64,000 bases of DNA from Clostridia bacterium (GTDB lineage: Bacteria; Bacillota; Clostridia; Oscillospirales; CAG-272), in the NCBI GenBank assembly GCA_017455905.1, contig JAFTLQ010000006.1, forward strand, positions 1 to 64,000, read 5' to 3'. The notes beneath the pieces were generated by a model. It saw only the letters and a list, made by a program, of their open reading frames with translations. It ran no database searches and was not told the DNA's origin. Of the stretch, positions 50,907-58,736 are shown in pieces (position 1 is the first letter of the stretch; each line of letters begins with the position of its first letter). The position numbers were made by a program, and so were the translations under genes.

Positions 50907-51893
50907 ATGTTCTCTCAAAATGCAACCCGTATAAAACTTTTGAAGATATGGGAAATTCTATGCCAAGAAACCGATGAAGAGCATCCAATGGAGTCATTGA
51001 CTTTAATTGAGAAACTTGCTGAAATGGGTATTCCCTGCACGAGAAAAACTCTTTATACAGATATACAAATTCTTAATGATTGTGGTTACGAGATTATCTG
51101 CTCTCGAAAAAAGAAGAACGAATACTACGTTATTGATAGAAGTTTTGATTTGCCTGAGTTACATATACTCTTGGATGCCGTACAAGCGGCAAGCTTCATT
51201 ACGCCTAAAAAGACAAAAGAATTTGTAAACAAGATAGCGGCTTTAGCAGGTAGTAGAAGTGGCGAAGTTATAAAAAGGAATATCGTTGCTTTTAATACGA
51301 CGAAGAATACCAATGAAGCCATCTATTATTCTATAAATGAAATAGCAACAGCGATAAACAAAAAGAAAAAAATAGAATTTGTTTACTTTGATTATGATGC
51401 CGATTACAAGAAGGTTTATAGAAAAGATGGGGCTAAATATGTTGTAAATCCTTATGCTACAATCTTTTCAGACGATAACTACTATTTGCTCGGATATAAC
51501 GACAAATATAAAACAATTACACACTATCGTGTAGATAGAATGGAACACGTAAAGATGATTGAAGATGAATTAGTTCCCTTGTCTGACGATAAAGTATTTG
51601 ACGTTAGAAAACATAAGAAAGAGTTGTTTGGAATGTTTACGGGCAACGAGGAAAAGGTTTCTTTCGTTATAGATGGCAATATGTTGGATGTTGTATTTAG
51701 TAAGTTCGGTAGTGATATTAAATTGAAGAAGATTGATGATGGTCATTATTCTTTTACAGCCGAAGTCCAAATAAGCCCGATATTCTTTGGGTGGTGTTGT
51801 GCTTTTGGCGAAAGGCTGAAAGTTGTAGCACCGGATAGCGTAATTGAAAAGATAAAAGAACACGTAAAAACGATAACAAATATGTATGAGTAA
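50907..51893 (+). CDS. WYL-domain transcriptional regulator (copy 1)
   Basis: The 328-aa protein has an N-terminal helix-turn-helix region (IKLLKIWEILCQETDEEHP, TRKTLYTDIQIL) and a C-terminal WYL domain (residues 150-320; THYRVDRMEHVKMI). WYL domains often sense nucleic acid or ligand and control defence loci. It is a close paralogue of the 54500 protein, with long shared blocks such as DRSFDLPELHILLDA. It leads a three-gene run. Confidence 0.88.
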   Translation: MFSQNATRIKLLKIWEILCQETDEEHPMESLTLIEKLAEMGIPCTRKTLYTDIQILNDCGYEIICSRKKKNEYYVIDRSFDLPELHILLDAVQAASFITPKKTKEFVNKIAALAGSRSGEVIKRNIVAFNTTKNTNEAIYYSINEIATAINKKKKIEFVYFDYDADYKKVYRKDGAKYVVNPYATIFSDDNYYLLGYNDKYKTITHYRVDRMEHVKMIEDELVPLSDDKVFDVRKHKKELFGMFTGNEEKVSFVIDGNMLDVVFSKFGSDIKLKKIDDGHYSFTAEVQISPIFFGWCCAFGERLKVVAPDSVIEKIKEHVKTITNMYE

Positions 51894-51913
51894 ATATCGG
51901 AGGAAAACTTGTT

Positions 51914-52579
51914 ATGATGATATGCCCTTTGAGTGTATTTGAAGAATTAAAGGATAAGCCCGAAAAGGAAATAAGGACGGCTATTCGTGGCTATAAGAAT
52001 CAAATAGGACGATTAAAAAAGATACTTGAAAATCCCGATTTTGAAGAGAATATGTGTCCTTCTCACGACTTACAACTGCAAATGAATAGAGAGTATTTGC
52101 AAAACGCAATTATGGCTCTGATAAGTGCAGGATTTGAATATCAACCAAGCAAAAGCGAAGAAAAGTCAGACTTGTTTAACGAACGTTTGGAAGATTTAAT
52201 GCAAATTGAATTTAACGTGGGTGGTTTTTTCAGTACACACGAAAGATACATTATTAAATTCGACGAAACGGACGAAGCGTTGTTCACGTATGACGTTGGT
52301 TTAGGTTATGATAGCGAAGTTGTTAGAAAAACCATTTCAAAGCAAGAGTGCATTAAAGAATTAAAAGACTTGTATATGGGCGAGTGGAAACGCAAGTATT
52401 GGGCAGATGTGTTAGACGGAATACAATGGGAAGTTAAGTTATGGTTCTACCACAATAATCAAAAGACTTTCTATGGTAGCAACGCTTTCCCTTTTAGCTA
52501 TGAGAAATTGAAAGAACTTTGTGAAATGTGGTGTCTTGATATTGAAGCAGAAATAAACGATGGAGAGGTAAAAAAATGA
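51914..52579 (+). CDS. Unknown protein in WYL operon, 221 aa
   Basis: No family recognised. The N-terminal half is helical and charged (KNQIGRLKKILENPDFEENMCPSHD). The C-terminal half is mixed alpha/beta with several Trp/Tyr (YMGEWKRKYWADVLDGIQWEVKLWFYH). There is no signal peptide or membrane segment. It overlaps the next gene by ATGA and follows the WYL gene by 20 nt. Confidence 0.55.
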   Translation: MMICPLSVFEELKDKPEKEIRTAIRGYKNQIGRLKKILENPDFEENMCPSHDLQLQMNREYLQNAIMALISAGFEYQPSKSEEKSDLFNERLEDLMQIEFNVGGFFSTHERYIIKFDETDEALFTYDVGLGYDSEVVRKTISKQECIKELKDLYMGEWKRKYWADVLDGIQWEVKLWFYHNNQKTFYGSNAFPFSYEKLKELCEMWCLDIEAEINDGEVKK

Positions 52580-52962
52580 TTATAAAAAGAGAGTATGTAA
52601 GATTTATTGACTTGATAAATAGCGATAAAAAAGCAAAAGAAGTCTTTATAAAAGCTTTTGAAAGCTCCTATAAAGGCGAAACAAAAGAAAGAAAAGAAGA
52701 AATCTTTGGTATGTTGTCAACACAATGTTTGTACCAAAGAGATATGGGTTGGTGTTTCAAAAATATAGGTGATTTGATTCAAGGATTTGAAAAATTAGAT
52801 ATAGAAGAACCATATAATAACGGAATGACATTTTCCAATGTAAACAAGGTAGAAATCGTTGAACGTGAAGATGATAGACTTGTTTTACACTTAATAAATA
52901 TCTTTGATGGCGAAGAACGTATTGTTGCTATCAAAGAATTAGAAGCCGAAATTAACGAATAA
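52576..52962 (+). CDS. Unknown protein in WYL operon, 128 aa
   Basis: A small acidic soluble protein with a helical N-terminus (KAKEVFIKAFESSYKGETKER) and a C-terminal beta-strand/helix pair (EREDDRLVLHLINIFDGEE). No family recognised. Translationally coupled to the 51914 gene through an ATGA overlap. Confidence 0.55.
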   Translation: MIIKREYVRFIDLINSDKKAKEVFIKAFESSYKGETKERKEEIFGMLSTQCLYQRDMGWCFKNIGDLIQGFEKLDIEEPYNNGMTFSNVNKVEIVEREDDRLVLHLINIFDGEERIVAIKELEAEINE

Positions 52963-52998
52963 ATGCGAGATAAAATTTAGTTGCGACTATATTTTGTC

Positions 52999-53027
52999 TT
53001 GAAAAATTCATTTATATATGATACAAT
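52999..53027 (+). promoter_or_regulatory. Promoter of the HTH-hsdM' pair
   Basis: TTGAAA, 17-nt spacer, TACAAT, about 27 nt before ATG 53055. Confidence 0.82.
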
Positions 53028-53054
53028 ATAGGCATAACTTAAACGAGGTGTGTT

Positions 53055-53258
53055 ATGGTTAGTTATAAAAAGCTATGGAAACTTCTCATTGATAAGGAAC
53101 TGTCTAAAAAAGAACTCGCTGAAAAAGCCGGTTTGAGTACGTACACTCTAACCAAGATGAACAAAGGCGATTCAGTCAAGTCTGATACGTTGGTTAAGAT
53201 TTGTAAGGCTCTTAATTGCACGTTTGACGACATTATGGAAATAGTTGAAGGAGAATAA
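53055..53258 (+). CDS. Cro/C1-type helix-turn-helix regulator
   Basis: The 67-aa protein is an HTH_3 fold: LSKKELAEKAGLSTYTLTKMNKGDSVKSDTL spans the recognition element in two stretches, and LVKICKALNCTFDDI completes it. Small regulators like this commonly precede type I restriction-modification genes; it is followed 2 nt later by the hsdM-derived gene. Confidence 0.85.
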   Translation: MVSYKKLWKLLIDKELSKKELAEKAGLSTYTLTKMNKGDSVKSDTLVKICKALNCTFDDIMEIVEGE

Positions 53259-53260
53259 CA

Positions 53261-54370
53261 ATGGCAAAGGCACAAAAGCAAGAAAAGACTATGGAAGCGG
53301 CTCTTTGGGAAGCGGCTAATAAATTACGTGGCGCAGTAGAACCTGCGGAATACAAGCACGTTGTTCTCAGCTTAATCTTCTTGAAATATGCAAGTGATAA
53401 GTTTGAAGAACGCAGACAAGAAATTATAGACGAAGGACACGGCGATTTTGTAGATAACGTTGCTTTCTACACGATGAAGAGTGTTTTCTATTTGCCGCCT
53501 GAATCTCGTTGGTCTTATATTATGGAACAGTCAAAGCAAAGCGATATTGCTTTGAAGATAGATACTGCTCTTTATACCATTGAAAAGAACAATGAATCTT
53601 TGAAAGGTGCTTTGCCGGATAACTATTATTCTCGTCTTGGACTTGATACGTCTAAACTCTCTTCTTTGCTCGATGAAATCAATAAGATTGAAATGGCAAA
53701 GGATAAAGAACAAGATATTATGGGTAGGGTGTATGAATACTTCCTTTCTAACTTTGCTCTTCAAGAAGGTAAAGGTAAGGGAGAGTTCTATACTCCGAAA
53801 TGTATCGTTAATTTGATTGCAGAACTTATCGAACCTTATAAGGGAAAGATTTATGACCCTTGTTGTGGTTCGGGTGGTATGTTCGTTCAATCTATGAAGT
53901 TCGTACAAGCTCATAACGGAAACACTCGTGAAATCGCTGTTTTCGGACAAGAAGCAACCAACACAACCTTGAAACTTGCTCGAATGAACTTGGCTATTCG
54001 TGGCATCAATGGAAATCTTGGTAAGAAAGCTGTAAGTACGTTTATGATACCGATAGAACTTACCGCAGACGCAATTGAACACTTGGGTAGCGACTTCTAT
54101 CATATAAGACACATTTTTAACGCATTGAGAGAACACAAAGAATTGCTTGAGCAACCTGACTATAAACGTCTGTATGACGAAGCTCAAGACTTCCTTTTCA
54201 GACACGCAGTTGAGTTTTCCGGTTGGAACAAAGACAGACGTGAATGGGGATATGATTGGATTGAATTTCTTGCCGATCTTAACAATTCCCACGATGATAA
54301 TAATGAAAAATACTCCATAGAAACTGTGGATTCTTTTCTTGCGGAAAGAAGAAAAATTTGGAACTCATAA
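53261..54370 (+). CDS. HsdM-derived protein lacking methyltransferase motif IV
   Basis: Residues 1-254 are a normal type I DNA adenine methyltransferase start: HsdM N-terminal helical domain, FYTPKCIVNL, the SAM site DPCCGSGGMFVQS, and QEATNTTLKLARMNLAIRG. The expected catalytic NPPF motif and the remaining ~250 residues of HsdM are absent. Instead a 115-residue unrelated tail follows. No hsdS or hsdR adjoins. It is probably a deletion-fusion product, inactive as a methylase. Confidence 0.8.
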   Translation: MAKAQKQEKTMEAALWEAANKLRGAVEPAEYKHVVLSLIFLKYASDKFEERRQEIIDEGHGDFVDNVAFYTMKSVFYLPPESRWSYIMEQSKQSDIALKIDTALYTIEKNNESLKGALPDNYYSRLGLDTSKLSSLLDEINKIEMAKDKEQDIMGRVYEYFLSNFALQEGKGKGEFYTPKCIVNLIAELIEPYKGKIYDPCCGSGGMFVQSMKFVQAHNGNTREIAVFGQEATNTTLKLARMNLAIRGINGNLGKKAVSTFMIPIELTADAIEHLGSDFYHIRHIFNALREHKELLEQPDYKRLYDEAQDFLFRHAVEFSGWNKDRREWGYDWIEFLADLNNSHDDNNEKYSIETVDSFLAERRKIWNS

Positions 54371-54407
54371 GAGACCTCTTTTTAGTGTGGTCTCTTATTT
54401 TTATTTT
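54367..54407 (+). terminator. Terminator after the HsdM-derived gene
   Basis: ATAAGAGACC and GGTCTCTTAT, with a 12-nt loop and T-rich tail. Confidence 0.88.
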
Positions 54408-54417
54408 CGATTGAGAA

Positions 54418-54471
54418 GTACAAACTTTTGTACTTGTGGTTGTTTACTTTTTCTACAATATATGATATAAT
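54418..54471 (+). promoter_or_regulatory. WYL regulator 2 promoter with palindromic site
   Basis: GTACAAACTTTTGTAC (54418-54433; 7-bp arms, 2-nt centre) lies just upstream of TTTACT (54443-54448), a 17-nt spacer and TATAAT (54466-54471). The layout (dyad, then identical -35/-10) parallels the 50.8-kb promoter. Confidence 0.7.
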
Positions 54472-54499
54472 ATAAGATATTATGGGGAGGTGTAACTAT

Positions 54500-55501
54500 A
54501 TGGAATCCCAAAACAACGTAAGAATCAAAATGTTAAAGATATGGGAACTTCTCTGTCAAGAGACAGACGAAGATCATCCGATGGACACAATCACAATACT
54601 CGCTAAATTGAAGGAAATGGGGATCGTTTGCGACAGACGTACCCTATATAATGACATAAAGATCCTGAATGACTGTGGTTATGAAATAATCTGCCGCCGT
54701 TCTCGGAATAACGAATATTTTGTTATTGACCGTAGCTTTGATTTGCCCGAATTACATATTCTTCTCGATGCTATTCAGGCAGCCGGATTTATTACAAAAT
54801 CCAAAAGCAAGGTGCTGATAGATAAGGTTGCAAGTCTCGCAGGAAGTCGTAAAGGCGAAGTTCTCAAGAGAAACATTGTTGCCTTCAATACGACAAAGAA
54901 CACCAATGAGGCAATTTACTATTCTATCAACGAGATTATTGAAGCTATCAAGCAACAGAAAAAGATAGCGTTCCTCTACTTCGATTATGACCATAAGCAC
55001 AATAGAGTTTATCGCAAAGACGGGCACCATTATGTAGTGAATCCTTTTGCAACGGTGTTCTCTAACGATAACTACTATCTTGTGTGTTATAACGACGTAC
55101 ACCGAACTATCACTCATTATCGTATTGACAGAATGGATAAGGTTATAATCTTGCCTGATAAGCCCATTTCACCTTTGCCTGAAGGTCAAACTTTTAGCAT
55201 TTCAAGACACAAGAAACAAGTCTTTGGAATGTACACCGGAAACGAGGTTGAGGTCACATTTGTCATAGATAAAGAACTGATCGACGTTGTGTTTGAAAAG
55301 TTTGGAGAAAAGACAAAAATAATGCCCTACGGAGACGATAAATACCTGTTCAAAGCTGAAGTCCAAGTAAGCCCTGTATTTCTCGGTTGGGTATGTGCTT
55401 TTGGAAAGCGTTTGAAGGTAACTTCGCCCCAAAGCGTAGTTGATAGCATCCAAGCACATTTGGAAGAATTGAGACAAAATTACGAAACCAAAGGAGAATG
55501 A
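54500..55501 (+). CDS. WYL-domain transcriptional regulator (copy 2)
   Basis: The 333-aa paralogue of the 50907 regulator has the same N-terminal HTH (IKMLKIWELLCQETDEDHP) and WYL domain (THYRIDRMDKVIIL). ATG 54500 follows GGGAGGTG; an earlier in-frame ATG is rejected. The SIMPL-domain gene begins 2 nt after its stop, so they form an operon. Confidence 0.88.
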   Translation: MESQNNVRIKMLKIWELLCQETDEDHPMDTITILAKLKEMGIVCDRRTLYNDIKILNDCGYEIICRRSRNNEYFVIDRSFDLPELHILLDAIQAAGFITKSKSKVLIDKVASLAGSRKGEVLKRNIVAFNTTKNTNEAIYYSINEIIEAIKQQKKIAFLYFDYDHKHNRVYRKDGHHYVVNPFATVFSNDNYYLVCYNDVHRTITHYRIDRMDKVIILPDKPISPLPEGQTFSISRHKKQVFGMYTGNEVEVTFVIDKELIDVVFEKFGEKTKIMPYGDDKYLFKAEVQVSPVFLGWVCAFGKRLKVTSPQSVVDSIQAHLEELRQNYETKGE

Positions 55502-55503
55502 AA

Positions 55504-56163
55504 ATGCCAAGAACTATTACTGTAAAAGGTGTAGGTGCAGTATCCGCCAAGCCTGATTTAATCGTTATTACAATGACTCTCGAAAACAAAGATATGGATT
55601 ACGAAACTTCGGTTGATATGTCTGCAAAACAGATTCAAGAACTTTGCTCTGCGCTTGTTCAAATTGGATTTGAACAGATAGATTTGAAGACAACGAGTTT
55701 CAACGTAAGCACCTCGTATGATAATGTGAAGGATCGCAATGGCAATTACAAGAGAGTCTTCGATGGGTACGAATGTACACACCGTCTGAAGTTGGAATTT
55801 GACTTGGATATTTCCTTGCTTGGAAAGGTACTCGCAGCTATCGCTTCTTGCTCTGCTAACCCTGAACTTTCTATCGGATTTACTGTTAAAGAACCCTCTG
55901 CGGTAAGTGCCGAATTACTTAAGTCTGCTACTGCAAATGCAAAAGCAAAAGCAGAGATTCTTTGCGAGGCTTCGGGGGTAAAATTGGGCTCTTTGCTAAC
56001 TATTGATTACAATTGGGGTGAACTCAATGTGTATTCCACTACAAGATACGAAATGGAAGAAAAGTGTATGGCAATGCCTTGTGGCGGAATTGCCGATATG
56101 AATTTTGAACCTGACGATATAGACGTAAGTGATACGGTAACATTCGTTTGGGAGATTGCATAA
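55504..56163 (+). CDS. SIMPL (DUF541) domain protein, cytosolic
   Basis: The 219-aa protein begins PRTITVKGVGAVSAKPDL, the typical SIMPL start, with VSTSYDNVKDRNG and a C-terminal DTVTFVWEI strand. Most SIMPL proteins are secreted or periplasmic, but no signal peptide is visible here. ATG 55504 has AAGGAG 7 nt upstream, ahead of the alternative ATG 55498 whose spacing is too short. Function unknown. Confidence 0.82.
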   Translation: MPRTITVKGVGAVSAKPDLIVITMTLENKDMDYETSVDMSAKQIQELCSALVQIGFEQIDLKTTSFNVSTSYDNVKDRNGNYKRVFDGYECTHRLKLEFDLDISLLGKVLAAIASCSANPELSIGFTVKEPSAVSAELLKSATANAKAKAEILCEASGVKLGSLLTIDYNWGELNVYSTTRYEMEEKCMAMPCGGIADMNFEPDDIDVSDTVTFVWEIA

Positions 56164-56174
56164 GGAGGAGTTCA

Positions 56175-56801
56175 ATGGGAGTAACGCGAGAAACATTAGA
56201 AAACGGAAATGTATTAAAAGCACTTACTGCTTCTCCAACGCTGATTCAAGCATTGAAGGAGTACCGCATTTGGTGGGATGTTCGGAGAGAAACTTATGGT
56301 GATTATCTACAGGAAACGGATAAAATTTTCACTCAAAACAACGGCAAAAACATTCACCCAAGCACGCTTTATGAATGGAACAAAAGAATCCTTAAAGCCG
56401 CCGGAATCGAGCATTATTCATTGCACAGTATTCGACACACGAATATCACTATGCAGATTGCCGCAGGAGTTCCTATTGTAACGGTATCTGCTCGTGCAGG
56501 ACACGCTCGTGCAAGCACTACAACCGACACCTATGCTCACTTCATTCGCAGTAGCGACGTCGCCGCAGCCGAAACGATAGATCACCTTTTCGATAACGGA
56601 GACCAACCCGATACCACCACAATAACGGAACCTCCCAAAAAGAAGGTTGAGCTCGTTCAATCCTTCAGAAAAGCGAAAGCTGAAATGGAGCGTTTAGGGA
56701 TTGAAACCTATGACGAATATCTTGAATATTTGGAGTTCGTAGAAGCTACCAAAAGCAGAGGTAGTGGTCAGGGTGCAGACGGTGATACCGAGATGGACTG
56801 A
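56175..56801 (+). pseudogene. Tyrosine recombinase (integrase), C-terminal fragment
   Basis: The 208 residues match the end of a Tn916-type integrase: HSIRHTNITMQIA (second Arg with His), AGHARASTTTDTYAHF (His and catalytic Tyr). The arm-binding and core-binding domains and the first catalytic Arg are missing. AAGGAGG precedes ATG 56175, so a truncated protein may still be made, but it cannot integrate the island on its own. Its location close to a 3' att-like tRNA half fits an element end. Confidence 0.85.
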
Positions 56802-56816
56802 ACCCATCAAAAAAAG

Positions 56817-56850
56817 AATGCACTCTTTGAAAAAAGGGTGCATTTTCTAT
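56817..56850 (+). terminator. Terminator after the integrase fragment
   Basis: AATGCAC...CTTT and AAAG...GTGCATT form a stem with small mismatches followed by TTTTC. Confidence 0.75.
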
Positions 56851-56882
56851 TCAAATACGGTGCATAAATAATCGCATACGCA

Positions 56883-56911
56883 TTGACAATTTGTTGATTT
56901 TATGGTATAAT
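56883..56911 (+). promoter_or_regulatory. Orphan consensus promoter
   Basis: TTGACA, 17-nt spacer, TATAAT. No gene with a ribosome site follows before the tRNA half at 57164; it may have driven a lost gene or a lost tRNA 5' half. Confidence 0.75.
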
Positions 56912-56994
56912 ATTTATGCTGAAATTGGAATAGGAATTTAATATAGCATTCCAACGAGACGAACCTTTATTACAAGTGTGAATGGCACGATTTT

Positions 56995-57037
56995 GTACAC
57001 CCGTGTACACCCTATTTTGTACACCCTTTGTACACCC
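56995..57037 (+). repeat. Four GTACACCC repeats next to the att-like site
   Basis: GTACACCC at 56995, 57005, 57019 and 57030, spaced by 10, 14 and 11 nt. The same octamer sits in the cassette-border repeats at 59.8, 61.1 and 61.9 kb. Confidence 0.7.
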
Positions 57038-57163
57038 GAAAGGCAAAAAGCAGGGCGAAAGTTACTTCAAATCACGCACAAAACGAAAGATATTTGACGA
57101 AAAATACGCCAAAAACCGCCTAAAATAAGCCATTTTGAAGATAGACTCAAACACTTGAATAAA

Positions 57164-57207
57164 CTCCTAAGTTTCTGTTGTGAGTTCGATTCTCGCCGGG
57201 GAGGCCA
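57164..57207 (+). pseudogene. tRNA-Arg-like 3' half (second att-like junction)
   Basis: CTCCTAAG begins a tRNA 3' half with T arm GTGAG/CTCGC around TTCGATT, acceptor strand CGGGGAG and GCCA. No matching 5' half lies next to it. With wobble pairs it could pair with CTTTCCG of the intact tRNA at 48795, which would make 48827-57164 the ends of a nested element. Confidence 0.7.
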
Positions 57208-57208
57208 T

Positions 57209-57240
57209 AAGACCGCTTTAATGCGGTCTTTTTCTTTTTT
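57209..57240 (+). terminator. Terminator after the tRNA-Arg 3' half
   Basis: AAGACCGC and GCGGTCTT with a 6-nt loop and T-run. Confidence 0.88.
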
Positions 57241-57247
57241 GTCACCA

Positions 57248-57280
57248 ACAAAAAAGTTGGCTAAGATCACCTTAGCCAAC
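57248..57280 (-). terminator. Terminator of the phosphatase gene
   Basis: GTTGGCTAAG and CTTAGCCAAC form a 10-bp stem; read leftwards it is followed by a T-run. Confidence 0.85.
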
Positions 57281-57294
57281 TGTCACCTTGTTTA

Positions 57295-58371
57295 TTATGT
57301 TTTTTCGATTAAAAGCTCTCTCACCGCATTTATTTCGGAATCTGCAAGCCCCAATGAACGCAAAAAATTTTCTGTTGCTGTTTGGTAGCTGTCACCGTAG
57401 GTAAGCAACTTCTCACAAAATTTACCCATAGCAATATAGTTCACATTATCATTCTGTTGTACGTATGCGCGAGATCGCTTACCTTGCGGCGAAAACGTGG
57501 TCATTTCATAACAATGCATAGCATCGGCAAATCCAACGCCCAGCAGACAATGTAGCAGGAAAACGATCGTACCGGTTCTATCCGCGCCTGCGTTACAGTG
57601 CAAATACACAGGATAGTTTTCCGCTTTCCCAAGCACGCGGAATATATCGGGAATGTTTTTATTGCGCTCATCATTCGAAAAAATATTGTCATAAGTCGGC
57701 ATCGGAAGCTTATAATACGGCAGCGAAGCGTCTAATTCATTCGCCGTTTGAACTGGTTTTTCCCCACTTTCCGTATAATAGCAATCGTCATCGCCCGTGA
57801 CGCGGAGATCTATTTCCGAGCGGATTCCAAGCTCCTTTACCATGATCTTACGAACGCCGTCTGTCATGCGATACGTATTGTTCCAGCGATTGTTCAAATG
57901 CGTACCACGGTAAAACATACCGTATTTCACTTTGCCGCACGGTGTACTATAACCGCCTGCGTCTCTTACGTTTCTGGGTCCAAATCCCTCATCATCCATA
58001 CACCTTAGCGGACGGACGATGCAGTTTTCAGTAACAAAGCTTATCCTCTCCGAACAAGCCTCTCCGTTTGTGGAAAACACCTGCGCGTAATATTTCGTAT
58101 CAGGCAGCAGCGTAGCGAGATTGACCTTGTTGTCCTTAATAACCCGCTCCGCATACGGAGTAAGTGTTTCCAGCTTTGAAAAACGCAAGATACAGCCGTC
58201 TGCATCTCCTTCAAGATACAAATATGATTCCTGCTTATCCGCATCGCCTGACGGCGTGTTTTTCACCATTTCTGCGCTCACCTCAAAATCCATTTCAAGA
58301 TATGCGCGAAGGGTGGGATGCAGGAGCGTCACCACACTATCGATAGGTTTAAACACAATGCTATATGCCAC
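57295..58371 (-). CDS. Tyrosine-protein phosphatase (Y_phosphatase3 type)
   Basis: The 358-aa protein has an N-terminal beta domain (residues 1-115) with fibronectin-III-like strands (TLLPDTKYYAQVFSTNG). The phosphatase domain has RNVRDAGGYSTPCG, YRGTHLNN and the CX5R loop HCNAGADRTG, as in Y_phosphatase3 (PtpB/MptpB-like) enzymes. There is no signal peptide. GTG 58371 is the start, with AAGGAG upstream. It sits between two tRNA-Arg 3' halves, so it is cargo of the outer element. Confidence 0.87.
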   Translation of the reverse strand: MAYSIVFKPIDSVVTLLHPTLRAYLEMDFEVSAEMVKNTPSGDADKQESYLYLEGDADGCILRFSKLETLTPYAERVIKDNKVNLATLLPDTKYYAQVFSTNGEACSERISFVTENCIVRPLRCMDDEGFGPRNVRDAGGYSTPCGKVKYGMFYRGTHLNNRWNNTYRMTDGVRKIMVKELGIRSEIDLRVTGDDDCYYTESGEKPVQTANELDASLPYYKLPMPTYDNIFSNDERNKNIPDIFRVLGKAENYPVYLHCNAGADRTGTIVFLLHCLLGVGFADAMHCYEMTTFSPQGKRSRAYVQQNDNVNYIAMGKFCEKLLTYGDSYQTATENFLRSLGLADSEINAVRELLIEKT

Positions 58372-58499
58372 AATAAAACTCCTTGGTTAGTAAGAAAAGA
58401 TATTATCATTATAATTCCTTTCGCTTAAAAAAACAAGGTGTTTTTTATTATTTATCAAATACCCTTAGAAGAAAATACGCGATCACTATCCATGCAGTT

Positions 58500-58691
58500 G
58501 TAGTGCTTAGATGAAAGCGTATCAAATTGGCATAGTTTTGGTATAATTTTTGGTATTAAAGTTGGTATTAGAAGCGAAAATTACTTGACGAAACGAACAA
58601 AAAGCCTTAAAATAGACGCATTTTAGGGCATAAAACGCACGAAAATCAAGAAAAATCGCATTTTTAACGCCACTTTTACGGTAGGAAAGCA
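58500..58691. other. Right end of the island
   Basis: Gene-free. Three GGTAT(A/T) repeats at 58540, 58552 and 58564 mirror the left-end pair. A TTGACGAAA...TTAAAATAGACGCATTTT segment (about 58584-58625) resembles the sequence before the other tRNA half at 57.1 kb, suggesting related elements. Confidence 0.5.
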
Positions 58692-58736
58692 CTCCTAAAC
58701 GGTAGGTCGGAGGTTCGAATCCTCTCGTCGACGCCA
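58692..58736 (+). pseudogene. tRNA-Arg (CCT) 3' half, right junction of the island
   Basis: CTCCTAA opens the half; T arm GGAGG/CCTCT around TTCGAAT, acceptor CGTCGAC exactly complementary to GTCGACG at 48596-48602, and GCCA. Together with 48596-48635 it restores one complete tRNA-Arg if the island is removed. Confidence 0.88.

Larger units (their letters stand above)
48628..58698. mobile_element. Integrative island in tRNA-Arg(CCT), with a possible nested element
   Basis: A 10.06-kb AT-rich block is bounded by CTCCTAA at both ends, in the split anticodon loop of one tRNA-Arg. Clustered GGTATA/GGTATT direct repeats lie near both ends (48730, 48742; 58540, 58552, 58564), like integrase arm sites. 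A truncated tyrosine recombinase sits at 56175. An intact tRNA-Arg (48795) and another 3' half (57164) share the same core and suggest a second element of about 8.3 kb inside. Confidence 0.82.
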
